Source of the DNA: Streptomyces griseiscabiei
GTDB taxonomy: Bacteria; Actinomycetota; Actinomycetes; Streptomycetales; Streptomycetaceae
Assembly: GCF_020010925.1 (NCBI RefSeq)
Contig: NZ_JAGJBZ010000001.1
Location: forward strand, 2,480,001 to 2,544,000
Direction: 5' to 3'
DNA length: 64,000 bases
Shown: positions 9,285 to 16,908 of the stretch, in pieces
Layout of the letters: each line of letters begins with the position of its first letter
Numbering within the stretch: position 1 is the stretch's first letter
Translations under genes and position numbers: made by a program
The notes under the pieces: generated by a model
Seen by the model: only the letters and a program-made list of their open reading frames with translations
Told to the model about the DNA's origin: nothing
Databases searched by the model: none

Positions 9285-9310
9285 TTACTGGCGGGTTAAC
9301 CGGCCAGTAA
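9285..9310. promoter_or_regulatory. 26-bp palindrome between LuxR regulator and lipase
   Basis: The two half-sites TTACTGGC and GCCAGTAA flank a GGTTAACC core, giving near-perfect dyad symmetry around position 9297.5; only one base pair breaks it. It begins 2 bp before GTG 9283 and lies 79 bp upstream of the lipase start. It is a strong candidate operator for the divergent pair. Confidence 0.65.
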
Positions 9311-9389
9311 AGACCGGCGATTTCGCCGATGCGGCGCGCGTAGACCCCGCTGACACTCCTGACGAACCCCACCCGTTTCAGGAGGCACC

Positions 9390-10076
9390 ATGCATCGCCG
9401 CATGCGCCGTATCGCCACGGCCCTCGCGACCGTGACCAGCACGCTCCTTGTGTCGCTCTCCTTCTCTGCGTCCTCCGCCCAGGCCGCCACCCACAACCCG
9501 GTCGTCTTCGTGCACGGACTGAGCAGTTCGTCCAGCAGCTGGGACGACTGGATCGCGTACTTCAAGGCCGACGGCTACACGTCCTCCGAGCTGTACTCCT
9601 GGTCCTACGACTGGGGCCAGTCGAACGCCACCACGGCGGCCCAGCTGAAGACCAAGATCGACAGTGTGCGCGCCTCGACGGGCGCCGCGAAGGTCGACGT
9701 GGTCGTGCATTCCATGGGCGCGCTCAGCTCCCGCTACTACCTGAAGAACCTCGGCGGGACGTCGTCCGTGGACGACTTCGTCTCCGCGGCCGGGGTGAAC
9801 CACGGGACGACCGTCGCCGGTTGGTGCCGGTGGCTCTACACGTCCTGTTCGGAGATGTACACCGGCAGTTCGTTCCTGACGTCGCTCAACTCCGGTGACG
9901 AGACGCCGGGCAGTGTGTCGTACGCCAGCTACTGGTCCAACTGCGACGACGCGCTCACCCCGGACACCACCGCGATCCTCAGCGGCGCGACGAACGTGGA
10001 GGTCGGCTGTGTCTCGCACAACGAGATGAACAACGACCACGGCGTGTACGAGCAGGTCCGGGACTTCATCGCCTGA
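9390..10076 (+). CDS. Secreted alpha/beta-hydrolase lipase
   Basis: A 228-residue class 2-type (Bacillus LipA-like) triacylglycerol lipase/esterase. A Sec signal peptide occupies residues 1-32, with an Arg-rich n-region and SSAQA cleavage site. VVFVHGLSS (about 38-46) gives the oxyanion loop, and VVHSMGA carries the nucleophile Ser108. The late His in the NDHG motif is the likely catalytic base. Four Cys in the mature part could form two disulfides. ATG 9390 follows AGGAGGCACC. It is divergent from the LuxR regulator and followed by a strong hairpin. An extracellular lipolytic role is firm; the substrate is not. Confidence 0.93.
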   Translation: MHRRMRRIATALATVTSTLLVSLSFSASSAQAATHNPVVFVHGLSSSSSSWDDWIAYFKADGYTSSELYSWSYDWGQSNATTAAQLKTKIDSVRASTGAAKVDVVVHSMGALSSRYYLKNLGGTSSVDDFVSAAGVNHGTTVAGWCRWLYTSCSEMYTGSSFLTSLNSGDETPGSVSYASYWSNCDDALTPDTTAILSGATNVEVGCVSHNEMNNDHGVYEQVRDFIA

Positions 10077-10126
10077 CCGGGCGCCCGGCGCACGGGCCGC
10101 CGGCGCGTCGCACCGCGCTCCCCCCA

Positions 10127-10167
10127 CACCCGTCGCACAGTCGTTCCCCACGGCTGTGCGACGGGTG
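10127..10167 (+). terminator. Strong hairpin downstream of the lipase
   Basis: Perfect 14-bp arms CACCCGTCGCACAG and CTGTGCGACGGGTG are separated by a 13-nt loop. It starts 50 bp after the lipase stop and ends 58 bp before the next gene, on the same strand. It is best read as a rho-independent-like terminator without a U-run. Confidence 0.7.
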
Positions 10168-10224
10168 AGCCGGTGCTTCCCGGGGGACAATCGCGGTATC
10201 TGCCGTCCTCTTCGGGAGGTCCTC

Positions 10225-10929
10225 ATGGCCCGCGCCCGCACCGCGAAGGACGCCGTCCACCACCCCCTCTTCGCCCGGTTCTACGCCAGACTCAGCGTGT
10301 CGGCGGAGCCGAGGATCGGGCCGCTGCGCGACGAGTTGCTCGCCGGGCTCTCGGGGCGGGTGATCGAGATCGGCGCCGGGAACGGTCTGAACTTCGCGCG
10401 CTACCCGGGCACGGTCTCGGAGGTGGTGGCGATCGAACCGGAGCACTCCCTGCGGCGGTTGGCCCTGGAGTCCGCCCTGCGCGCCGAGGTTCCGGTGGAC
10501 GTGGTGCCGGGCGCGGCGGAGGCGCTGCCGGTCAAGAGCGAGGCGTTCGACGCGGCCGTGGTGTCCCTGGTGCTGTGCAGTGTGCGGGACGTGCGGCGTT
10601 CGCTGAACGAGGTGCGGCGGGTGCTGCGCCCCGGAGGCGAGCTGCGGTTCTTCGAGCACGGCCGGGGCGGCGGACGGACGATGCGGACGGCCCAGCGGGT
10701 GCTGGACGGCTCGGTGTGGCCGCTGCTGTTCGGCGGCTGCCATGTGTCCCGCGACCCGGTCGCCGTGATCCGCGCCGCCGGCTTCGAGACCGGCCCGGTC
10801 CGGGAGGTCCTGGTGCCGGAGCAGGGGCCGAGGCTGCCCAGTTCCTACTGTGTGCTGGGCCGGGCGAGGCGGCCCCGTTCGGCCTGGCCCACCGGCCTCA
10901 CAGACTCCACTGGCGCAGCTCCCGGGTGA
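10225..10929 (+). CDS. Class I SAM-dependent methyltransferase
   Basis: A 234-residue methyltransferase. Motif I is VIEIGAGNGLNF (about residues 45-56), an acidic loop IEP follows near 70, and motif II/III is FDAAVVSLVLCSVRD, then EVRRVLRPGGELRFFEHG. It is Methyltransf_11-like and close to the METTL7/UbiE-type small-molecule group. ATG 10225 follows GGGAGGTCC; a GTG at 10156 lies inside the upstream hairpin and is rejected. The 3' end overlaps the convergent Fic-like gene by 32 bp. The substrate is unknown. Confidence 0.85.
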   Translation: MARARTAKDAVHHPLFARFYARLSVSAEPRIGPLRDELLAGLSGRVIEIGAGNGLNFARYPGTVSEVVAIEPEHSLRRLALESALRAEVPVDVVPGAAEALPVKSEAFDAAVVSLVLCSVRDVRRSLNEVRRVLRPGGELRFFEHGRGGGRTMRTAQRVLDGSVWPLLFGGCHVSRDPVAVIRAAGFETGPVREVLVPEQGPRLPSSYCVLGRARRPRSAWPTGLTDSTGAAPG

Positions 10930-11317
10930 TGTCGTGCACGCTCGCCTCGCCGCTCTTGACCAGCCGGGCCAGTTCGCGCACCTGCTCGGCGGTGGTGACG
11001 ACCTTGACACCGCTGGCCACCAGATAGCCGTAGGCGACGGCGGAGGCGAACAGCGCGTTGGAGCGCTCCAGTGCCGGGACGTGCAGCAGGAGTTGGAGGA
11101 GGGCGGCGGCGCGCGCGTGCGGGGTGTCGTACACGGCGACGTCGAAGATCTGGGCCTCGTGCCGGGCGACGGCCGCGACGAGGGCGCCCCAGTCGGTGAC
11201 CTGGGGGTCTCCGGGTGTCTTGCGTTCGGCGACCATCAGGAGCCAGGCGAGGTCGATGCGGAGCTGACTCAAGGGATCAGCGACGTCCCTCGTGCCGGTC
11301 CTCGCGACGGAGTTCAC
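10898..11317 (-). CDS. Fic/Doc-like protein with degenerate active motif
   Basis: A 139-residue all-helical protein of Doc size. The region HVPALERSNALFASAVAYGY (about residues 79-98) corresponds to the Fic helix HxFxxGNKR, but only the His and one Asn are kept; the Lys and Arg that bind phosphate are absent. It may therefore be inactive, or may bind a partner rather than transfer AMP or phosphate. The start is GTG 11317, overlapping the 3' end of the RHH antitoxin gene by 41 bp, with GAAGG upstream. The tight antitoxin-toxin order argues for a type II-like module. The identification rests mainly on context and layout. Confidence 0.65.
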   Translation of the reverse strand: MNSVARTGTRDVADPLSQLRIDLAWLLMVAERKTPGDPQVTDWGALVAAVARHEAQIFDVAVYDTPHARAAALLQLLLHVPALERSNALFASAVAYGYLVASGVKVVTTAEQVRELARLVKSGEASVHDITRELRQWSL

Positions 11318-11540
11318 GCCGGCCTTCGGGTTCGGTGCCGAACTCCTCGGCGAAGACCGCCTCGTACTGCTTCATGAAGTCGGCGGCGGACTCGACGAAG
11401 GTATGGCCCGCTTCGCCGGTGTCCTGCCGGACCAGCTCCTCGATGTACCGGTTCACACTCATCCCGCGCTCCAGGGCTCGTTCACGGGCGGCCCGGGCCG
11501 TGTCCTCATCCACCCGTACGTTCAGCTGGGTCTTGGCCAT
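11277..11540 (-). CDS. Ribbon-helix-helix antitoxin
   Basis: An 87-residue protein. The N-terminus MAKTQLNVRVDEDTARAARE is a typical CopG/Arc beta strand plus first helix, followed by SVNRYIEELV as the second helix. The tail (residues 45-87) is charged and probably disordered, as in antitoxins that wrap a toxin. ATG 11540 has a -10-like TAGCGT six bases upstream and no ribosome site, so it is probably leaderless. Its promoter overlaps two GCTAGC palindromes, consistent with autorepression. It overlaps the Fic-like gene downstream. Confidence 0.85.
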   Translation of the reverse strand: MAKTQLNVRVDEDTARAARERALERGMSVNRYIEELVRQDTGEAGHTFVESAADFMKQYEAVFAEEFGTEPEGRRELRREDRHEGRR

Positions 11541-11547
11541 GCTTCGA

Positions 11548-11569
11548 CGCTAGCGCCGGAGTGCTAGCG
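11548..11569 (-). promoter_or_regulatory. Antitoxin operator overlapping its promoter
   Basis: Arms CGCTAGC and GCTAGCG are separated by 8 bp; each arm holds a perfect GCTAGC palindrome, with centres 14 bp apart. On the minus strand a -35-like TTGCCT and -10-like TAGCGT, 18 bp apart, bracket and overlap them. RHH dimers typically occupy such paired short sites. Confidence 0.65.
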
Positions 11570-11576
11570 GAGGCAA

Positions 11577-11635
11577 GGGCACCGGTACGGGCACCGCTCC
11601 CGAGGGCCCCCTAGGGGCACAGTTTCGGTGCCCCT
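11577..11635. repeat. Repeated GGGCACCG elements upstream of the ABC exporter
   Basis: GGGCACCG occurs directly at 11577-11584 and 11589-11596 and inverted at 11626-11633. The last lies in a perfect dyad AGGGGCAC-N7-GTGCCCCT (11613-11635). It lies in the divergent space between the antitoxin and ABC genes, about 135 bp before the ABC start. It could be an operator for the exporter. Confidence 0.4.
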
Positions 11636-11769
11636 TACATCGATATCGGGAACCCGACCTGCGGCGGAGACGGTCTCGGACTTCGGAAGGATTTCGACTG
11701 TGCCCCGCGTCACACTAGGCTCGGCCGGGAACGCCCGGAATTCGAACTGGTTCGAGCCTGGAGGCCGTT

Positions 11770-12603
11770 TTGTCCACTGCTGCCGCTGAGCACCCCCTCG
11801 GCCGCGCGGAAGCCGACGGCATCGCCGCCCGCGCCCGGGCCCTGACGAAGGCGTACGGCTCGGGCGAGACGACGGTGCTCGCCCTCGACTCGGTCGACGT
11901 GGACATCGCACGCGGCCGGTTCACCGCGGTCATGGGCCCCTCGGGCTCGGGGAAGTCCACGCTGATGCACTGCCTGGCGGGGCTCGACACCGTCTCGGCC
12001 GGACAGGTGTGGCTCGGGGACACCGAGATCACCGGGCTGAAGGAGCGTGATCTGACACGGCTGCGCCGGGACCGGATCGGCTTCATGTTCCAGTCCTTCA
12101 ATCTGATCCCCACACTGAACGCGGCCGAGAACATCACCCTGCCGATGGACATCGCGGGCAAGAAGCCCGACGAGAAGTGGCTGGACCAGGTCATCGACAC
12201 CCTCGGGCTGCGGGACCGGCTGGGGCACCGGCCCTCGCAGCTCTCCGGCGGCCAGCAGCAGCGCGTCGCCTGCGCCCGCGCGCTCGCCTCCCGGCCCGAG
12301 CTGATCTTCGCCGACGAACCGACCGGCAACCTCGACTCCCGTGCCGGGCTCGAAGTGCTCGGCTTCCTGCGCGAGGCGGTCGACCAGCTGGGCCAGACGG
12401 TCGTCATGGTCACCCACGACCCGGGCGCCGCCGCCCACTCCGACCTGGTGCTCTTCCTCGCGGACGGGCGGATCGTGGACCGGATGGAGCGGCCGTCGGC
12501 GGACGCGGTGCTGGAGCGCATGAAGCGGTTCGACACGATCCGGGCGACCTTCGGACCGGAGGGCGCCCCGGCCCCCGCCGCCACCGACCTCGACAAGGAC
12601 TGA
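11770..12603 (+). CDS. MacB/LolD-type ABC transporter ATPase
   Basis: A 277-residue ATPase. Walker A is GPSGSGKST (about residues 56-64), the Q-loop is MFQSFNLIPTLNAAEN, the signature is LSGGQQQRVACARAL, Walker B is LIFADEPTGNLDS and the H-loop is VTHD. The FNLIPTLNAAEN and DEPTGNLDS sequences are typical of the MacB/FtsE/LolD group. The start is TTG 11770 with TGGAGGC upstream. It ends 4 bp before the permease, so the two form one operon. MacB-type exporters act as mechanotransmitters and usually handle peptides, antibiotics or lipoproteins. No partner sensor kinase is in view. Confidence 0.93.
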   Translation: MSTAAAEHPLGRAEADGIAARARALTKAYGSGETTVLALDSVDVDIARGRFTAVMGPSGSGKSTLMHCLAGLDTVSAGQVWLGDTEITGLKERDLTRLRRDRIGFMFQSFNLIPTLNAAENITLPMDIAGKKPDEKWLDQVIDTLGLRDRLGHRPSQLSGGQQQRVACARALASRPELIFADEPTGNLDSRAGLEVLGFLREAVDQLGQTVVMVTHDPGAAAHSDLVLFLADGRIVDRMERPSADAVLERMKRFDTIRATFGPEGAPAPAATDLDKD

Positions 12604-12607
12604 CACC

Positions 12608-15178
12608 GTGCTCAAGGCGACCCTGCGGAGTTTCCTCGCGCACAAGGGGCGGCTGCTGCTCTCGGCGCTCGCGGTCGTGCTGTCCGTGGCGTTCGTCTCG
12701 GGCAGCCTGATCTTCTCGGACACGGTCACCCGTACCTTCGACCGGCTCTTCGCCTCCACCTCGGCCGATGTGACCGTGGGCCCCAAGGACGACGACCTGT
12801 CCGGGCAGCTGCCGACCGGTGCCGTCGAGACCGTCCCCGCCTCGCTCGCCCAGCGGGTCGCGGGCATCGACGGCGTCGCGGACACCCATGTCGACGCGGC
12901 CGTCGAGAACGTCACGGTCGTCGACAGCGAGAACGAGTCGGTGGGGCCCACGACCGGCGCCCCCACCATCGCCACCAACTGGTACCTCACCGACCGCAGC
13001 CCGGTGAAGCTGACCAGCGGACACGCACCCGAGGGCCCCGGTCAGGCACTGCTCGACGCGGACACCGCGAAGAACAAGGACGTGAAGATCGGCGACACCC
13101 TGACGGTGCTCGCCCAGCCGGGCTCCTTCAAGGTCGAGGTCGTCGGCATCGCCACCTTCACCACCACCAACCCCGGCGCCGCGCTGGTCTTCCTCGACAC
13201 CCGGGCCGCGCAGACCGAACTGCTGGGCGACCCCGACGCCGCCACCACCATCTCGGTGACCGCCGAGCCGGGTGTCGGCGACGACGTGCTCAAGCGGCGG
13301 ATCGCCGACGAGCTGGGACCGACGGCGTACGACTACCAGACGGCCGACGAACAGGCCGAGTCCGCCGCCGCCTCGCTCGGCGGATTCCTCGACGTCATCA
13401 AGTACGTGATGCTGGGATTCGCCGGTATCGCCACGCTCGTGGGCGTCTTCCTCATCGTCAACACCTTCTCCATGCTGATCGCCCAACGCACCCGTGAACT
13501 GGGCCTGTTGCGGGCGCTGGGCGCCGACCGGCGGCAGGTGCGGCGGTCGGTGCTCACCGAGGCGGCGCTCCTCGGCCTGGTCGGGTCGACGGCCGGCCTC
13601 GCCGTGGGCATCGCCCTGGCCTTCGGGCTGATCGAGCTGATGGGCGCCTTCGGCATGAACCTCAGCTCGGCCGAGATGGTGATCGGCGTGGGCACGCCGA
13701 TCGCGGCCTACGTCGTCGGGCTCGGCGTCACCTTCGTGGCGGCCTATCTGCCGGCCCGGCGGGCGTCGACCGTGTCGCCGATGGCGGCGCTCTCCGACGC
13801 CGAGATCGCCGGGGTGGGACGGCCGCTGAAGGTGCGCGCGATCGTCGGCGCCGTGGTCGGGGCGGCCGGTGCCGCCGCGCTCGTGGGGTGCGCGGTGTCC
13901 TCGGACACCGGCTCGGCGGCCTCCCTGCTCGGCCTCGGCGTGGTCCTCACGCTCGTCGCCACGGTCATCGCGGGACCGCTGCTGGTCCGGCCGGTGATCC
14001 GGGTCCTCGGCGGCGCCTTCCCCGCGCTGTTCGGTTCCGTCGGCCGGATGAGCCAGCGCAACGCCCTGCGCAACCCGCGCCGGACCGGGGCCACCGCCGC
14101 CGCGCTGATGGTGGGGATCGCGCTGGTCGGCGGGATGTCCGTGGCCAGCGCGTCGATGACCAAGTCCTTCGACGACGAGATCGACAAGACCCTCGGCGCC
14201 GACTTCGTCATCCAGAACCAGAACTTCATGCCGTTCCCGCAGGAGGTCACCGCCAAGGTCCGCGCCACGGACGGCGCCGGACTCGTCGTACGGCAGCGTT
14301 TCACGCCGGTCGAGGTGCGACTGCCGGACGGCGACCGGGTCGAGACGACCGCCGCCGCCTACGACCCGCGGCTCGACGAGGTCGCCAACGTCACCTACGC
14401 CCAGGGCGACAGCGCCGCCGCACTGGCGGACGGCGCCCTCGCGATGGACGTGGACTTCGCCCGCGAGCACGACGTGAAGGTGGGCAGCACGATCCCCGTG
14501 CGGTTCCCGGCCGGGAAGAACGCCGAGCTGAAGGTCGGCGCGCTCACCGACCAGGACACCGCCGACGGCTTCGGGATGCAGGGCGGGATCTACTTCGGGA
14601 CGGGCACCATCGAGAAGTACGTGCCCGACGGCCAGGACTCGTCGCTGTACGTGAACGCCGGGTCCGGCGTCGGCGCCGACGAGCTGCGCGCGAACCTGGA
14701 CCGGACACTGGAGGCGTATCCGCAGGTGCAGGTCCGCGACCAGGCCGACTACAAGGAGCTGATCCGGGGCCAGATCGCCGTACTCCTCTATCTGGTCTAC
14801 GCGTTGCTCGGGCTGGCGATCGTGATCGCGGTGCTCGGCGTGGTCAACACCCTCGCCCTGTCGGTCGTCGAGCGGACCCGGGAGATCGGGCTGCTGCGCG
14901 CGATCGGGCTGGCCCGGCGGCAGCTGCGCCGGATGATCCGGCTGGAGTCGGTGATGATCGCCGTGTTCGGGGCGGTCCTCGGCCTCGCGCTGGGCCTGGT
15001 CTGGGGCGTGTGTGTGCAGCAGGTGCTGGCGCTGCAGGGCATGAAGGCGCTGGCGATCCCGTGGGGCACGGTCGTCGCCGTGGTGATCGGCTCGGCGGTG
15101 GTGGGTGTCGTCGCGGCCCTGCTGCCCGCGCTGCGCGCCTCGCGGATGAACGTGCTGGCGGCCATCGCGCACGAGTGA
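12608..15178 (+). CDS. FtsX-family ABC transporter permease (double FtsX)
   Basis: An 856-residue permease. The first transmembrane helix is near residues 14-36, followed by a large extracytoplasmic domain. Then come two FtsX units: transmembrane helices at about 262-390 and again near the C-terminus at 720-845, each containing the ERTREIGLLRAIG-like coupling motif. This is the usual fused, tandem-FtsX form in actinobacteria. The start is GTG 12608, 4 bp after the ATPase stop. It partners the preceding ATPase as a MacB-type exporter; the substrate is unknown. Confidence 0.92.
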   Translation: MLKATLRSFLAHKGRLLLSALAVVLSVAFVSGSLIFSDTVTRTFDRLFASTSADVTVGPKDDDLSGQLPTGAVETVPASLAQRVAGIDGVADTHVDAAVENVTVVDSENESVGPTTGAPTIATNWYLTDRSPVKLTSGHAPEGPGQALLDADTAKNKDVKIGDTLTVLAQPGSFKVEVVGIATFTTTNPGAALVFLDTRAAQTELLGDPDAATTISVTAEPGVGDDVLKRRIADELGPTAYDYQTADEQAESAAASLGGFLDVIKYVMLGFAGIATLVGVFLIVNTFSMLIAQRTRELGLLRALGADRRQVRRSVLTEAALLGLVGSTAGLAVGIALAFGLIELMGAFGMNLSSAEMVIGVGTPIAAYVVGLGVTFVAAYLPARRASTVSPMAALSDAEIAGVGRPLKVRAIVGAVVGAAGAAALVGCAVSSDTGSAASLLGLGVVLTLVATVIAGPLLVRPVIRVLGGAFPALFGSVGRMSQRNALRNPRRTGATAAALMVGIALVGGMSVASASMTKSFDDEIDKTLGADFVIQNQNFMPFPQEVTAKVRATDGAGLVVRQRFTPVEVRLPDGDRVETTAAAYDPRLDEVANVTYAQGDSAAALADGALAMDVDFAREHDVKVGSTIPVRFPAGKNAELKVGALTDQDTADGFGMQGGIYFGTGTIEKYVPDGQDSSLYVNAGSGVGADELRANLDRTLEAYPQVQVRDQADYKELIRGQIAVLLYLVYALLGLAIVIAVLGVVNTLALSVVERTREIGLLRAIGLARRQLRRMIRLESVMIAVFGAVLGLALGLVWGVCVQQVLALQGMKALAIPWGTVVAVVIGSAVVGVVAALLPALRASRMNVLAAIAHE

Positions 15179-15302
15179 GACGGCCTCGCGCTGCCGCGCA
15201 CGCGGGAGGCACTCACCCCGGCACGCCTGGTGGACTCGCCCGCGCACGAGTGGTGCACTCGCCGGGTAGACGGCTCAAGTCCCTTTTAGGTGAGGAGAGT
15301 TC

Positions 15303-16184
15303 ATGCCGCGCCCGTTCCGTTTCGGAGTCAATCTGCTCAGCCCCACGTCGGGAGAGGAGTGGCGCGCCAAGTGCCGCCGGGCCGAACAGCTCGGGTACGA
15401 CGTGATCCTGGTCCCGGACCATCTGGGCATGCCTGCCCCGTTCCCGTCGCTGGTCGCGGCGGCGGAGGCGACCGAGCGCCCCCGGCTCGGCACGTTCGTG
15501 CTCAACGCGGGCTTCTGGAACCCGGCGCTGCTGGCCCGCGAGGTCGCCACCACGGACACCCTGACCGGCGGGCGGCTGGAGCTGGGACTCGGCACCGGGT
15601 ACGTACCGGCCGAGCACGAGAAGGCCGGGCTGCCCTGGGGGTCGGCGGGCGAGCGGGTCGCGCATCTGCGGCGTACGGTCGAGGAGTTGGACCGGCTGCT
15701 CGGCTCCGAGGAGCACGAACCGCGGCCCGCGCAGCGGCCCCGGGTGCCGCTGCTCATCGGCGCCAACGGCGACCGGATGCTGCGGATCACCGCCGAGCAC
15801 GCGGACATCGCGGCGTTCACGGGCGCGCGGACGGCGGCGGGCGGCAGGCTGGAACCGCTGACGGCCGGGGAACTCGACGAACGCGTCGGCCGCTACCAGG
15901 AGTTCGCGGCCGGGCGGAAGGAGCCCGCCGAACTCAACCTGCTGATCCAGATCGTCGAACTCACCGACGACCGCGGCGCCGCCGTACGGCCGTGGCTCGG
16001 CCACCTCCCGCACCTGAGCGAGGAGCAGGTCCTGGGGCTGCCGCTGATCCTCGTGGGGACCCTGGAGGAGATCGTCGACCAGGTGCTGGCGCAGCGGGAG
16101 CGGTACGGGTTCTCGTATCTGACCGTGCTGGAGCCGAACATGGAGACCTTCGCGAAGATCGTCGAGGCGCTGCGGGGGCGGTGA
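15303..16184 (+). CDS. LLM-class F420-dependent oxidoreductase
   Basis: A 293-residue TIM-barrel protein of the luciferase-like monooxygenase superfamily. RFGVNLLSP at the N-terminus, the non-prolyl region VPDHLGMPAPFP, GRLELGLGTGYV (about 92-103) and a C-terminal VLEPNMETFA are family features. Actinobacterial members of this subfamily usually use F420 rather than FMN. ATG 15303 follows GTGAGGAGAG. It is a stand-alone gene 124 bp after the ABC exporter. The substrate cannot be inferred. Confidence 0.85.
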   Translation: MPRPFRFGVNLLSPTSGEEWRAKCRRAEQLGYDVILVPDHLGMPAPFPSLVAAAEATERPRLGTFVLNAGFWNPALLAREVATTDTLTGGRLELGLGTGYVPAEHEKAGLPWGSAGERVAHLRRTVEELDRLLGSEEHEPRPAQRPRVPLLIGANGDRMLRITAEHADIAAFTGARTAAGGRLEPLTAGELDERVGRYQEFAAGRKEPAELNLLIQIVELTDDRGAAVRPWLGHLPHLSEEQVLGLPLILVGTLEEIVDQVLAQRERYGFSYLTVLEPNMETFAKIVEALRGR

Positions 16185-16241
16185 CGGGGCGGCGGCGCCG
16201 ACGGGGCCGGCACGGGTCCGCCGGGCGGCCGCTGTCCGGAT

Positions 16242-16255
16242 CCTGGAATTCCAGG
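16242..16255. promoter_or_regulatory. Perfect 14-bp palindrome before the GNAT gene
   Basis: CCTGGAATTCCAGG is a perfect palindrome 32 bp upstream of the acetyltransferase start. Both neighbours point rightwards, so it may be an operator or the core of a short terminator of the LLM gene. Confidence 0.4.
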
Positions 16256-16287
16256 CCGCCGTCCGGGCCTCGTGATGGGATCGGTCC

Positions 16288-16713
16288 ATGATCGACTTGC
16301 GTATACGGGCCGCGACACCCGCCGACCTCGACGCCGTCCTCGCCTTCTGGAAGGTCGCCGCCGAGGGCACGAGCATCAGTGACGACCGCGGGGGCGTCGA
16401 GCGGCTGGTGGCCCGTGATCCCGAGACCCTCATCCTCGCGGAGCTGGACGGCGAACTGGTGGGCACGGTCATCGCCGGTTTCGACGGCTGGCGGTGCCAT
16501 CTCTACCGGCTCGCGGTGCACCCGGAGCGCCGGCGCAGGGGCATCGGCTCGGCGCTGCTCACCGCGGCCGAGGAGCGCTTCGTCCGGCTCGGCGGGCGGC
16601 GCGGCGACGCCATGGTGCTCGTCCGCAACGAGACGGCCCAGCATGCGTGGCGGGCGGCGGGGTACGCGCCCGAGGAGAAGTGGCGGCGATGGGTGAAGCC
16701 GCTCGGGGACTGA
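16288..16713 (+). CDS. GNAT-family N-acetyltransferase
   Basis: A 141-residue single GNAT domain. It starts with IRAATPADLDAVLAFW, and the acetyl-CoA motif A is LAVHPERRRRGIGSALL (about residues 74-90), followed by motif B with NETAQHAWRAAGY. The C-terminal YAPEEKWRRWVK is typical of RimI-like aminoglycoside/peptide acetyltransferase relatives. The start is ATG 16288. The substrate is unknown. It stands alone between the LLM gene and the CNNM genes. Confidence 0.85.
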   Translation: MIDLRIRAATPADLDAVLAFWKVAAEGTSISDDRGGVERLVARDPETLILAELDGELVGTVIAGFDGWRCHLYRLAVHPERRRRGIGSALLTAAEERFVRLGGRRGDAMVLVRNETAQHAWRAAGYAPEEKWRRWVKPLGD

Positions 16714-16908
16714 CCTTCCGCTCGGCACCGACACTCCTTTGCCGGTCCTTTACCATGGGTGGACCCGTCAACCTCTACGGAAAGGTTGTGAGCGTCCGCC
16801 CATGGGCGAGCCTCCCAGTACCCGCCTCGGTACACCCCGTACCCGAGCCGGTGCACGACATCGCGCGATCCTCCCGCCCCTGTCCGACCATGGGACGGAG
16901 GTGACCCG
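16714..16908 (+). other. Long 5' region of the first CNNM gene
   Basis: 195 bp without a convincing gene. It contains the hairpin CAACCT-N8-AGGTTG (16769-16788), GCCCATGGGC (16796-16805) and a CTCGGTAC...GTACCCGAG arm pair further on. A short frame from ATG 16755 exists but shows no family features. A structured leader is possible; I do not recognise a known riboswitch. Confidence 0.3.

Noticed and set aside
7349..9310. Long open frame on the plus strand across the LuxR gene
   Set aside because: It is antisense to the clear LuxR-type regulator; the protein is Gly/Val/Glu-rich noise expected from high G+C third positions.
12410..15247. Long minus-strand frame over the FtsX permease
   Set aside because: Low-complexity Arg/Gly/His composition and no family motif; the plus-strand permease is well supported.
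16494..16904. 136-codon frame overlapping the GNAT gene end and the CNNM leader
   Set aside because: Half of it is out of frame with GNAT and the rest has no motif; the region is better seen as a leader.
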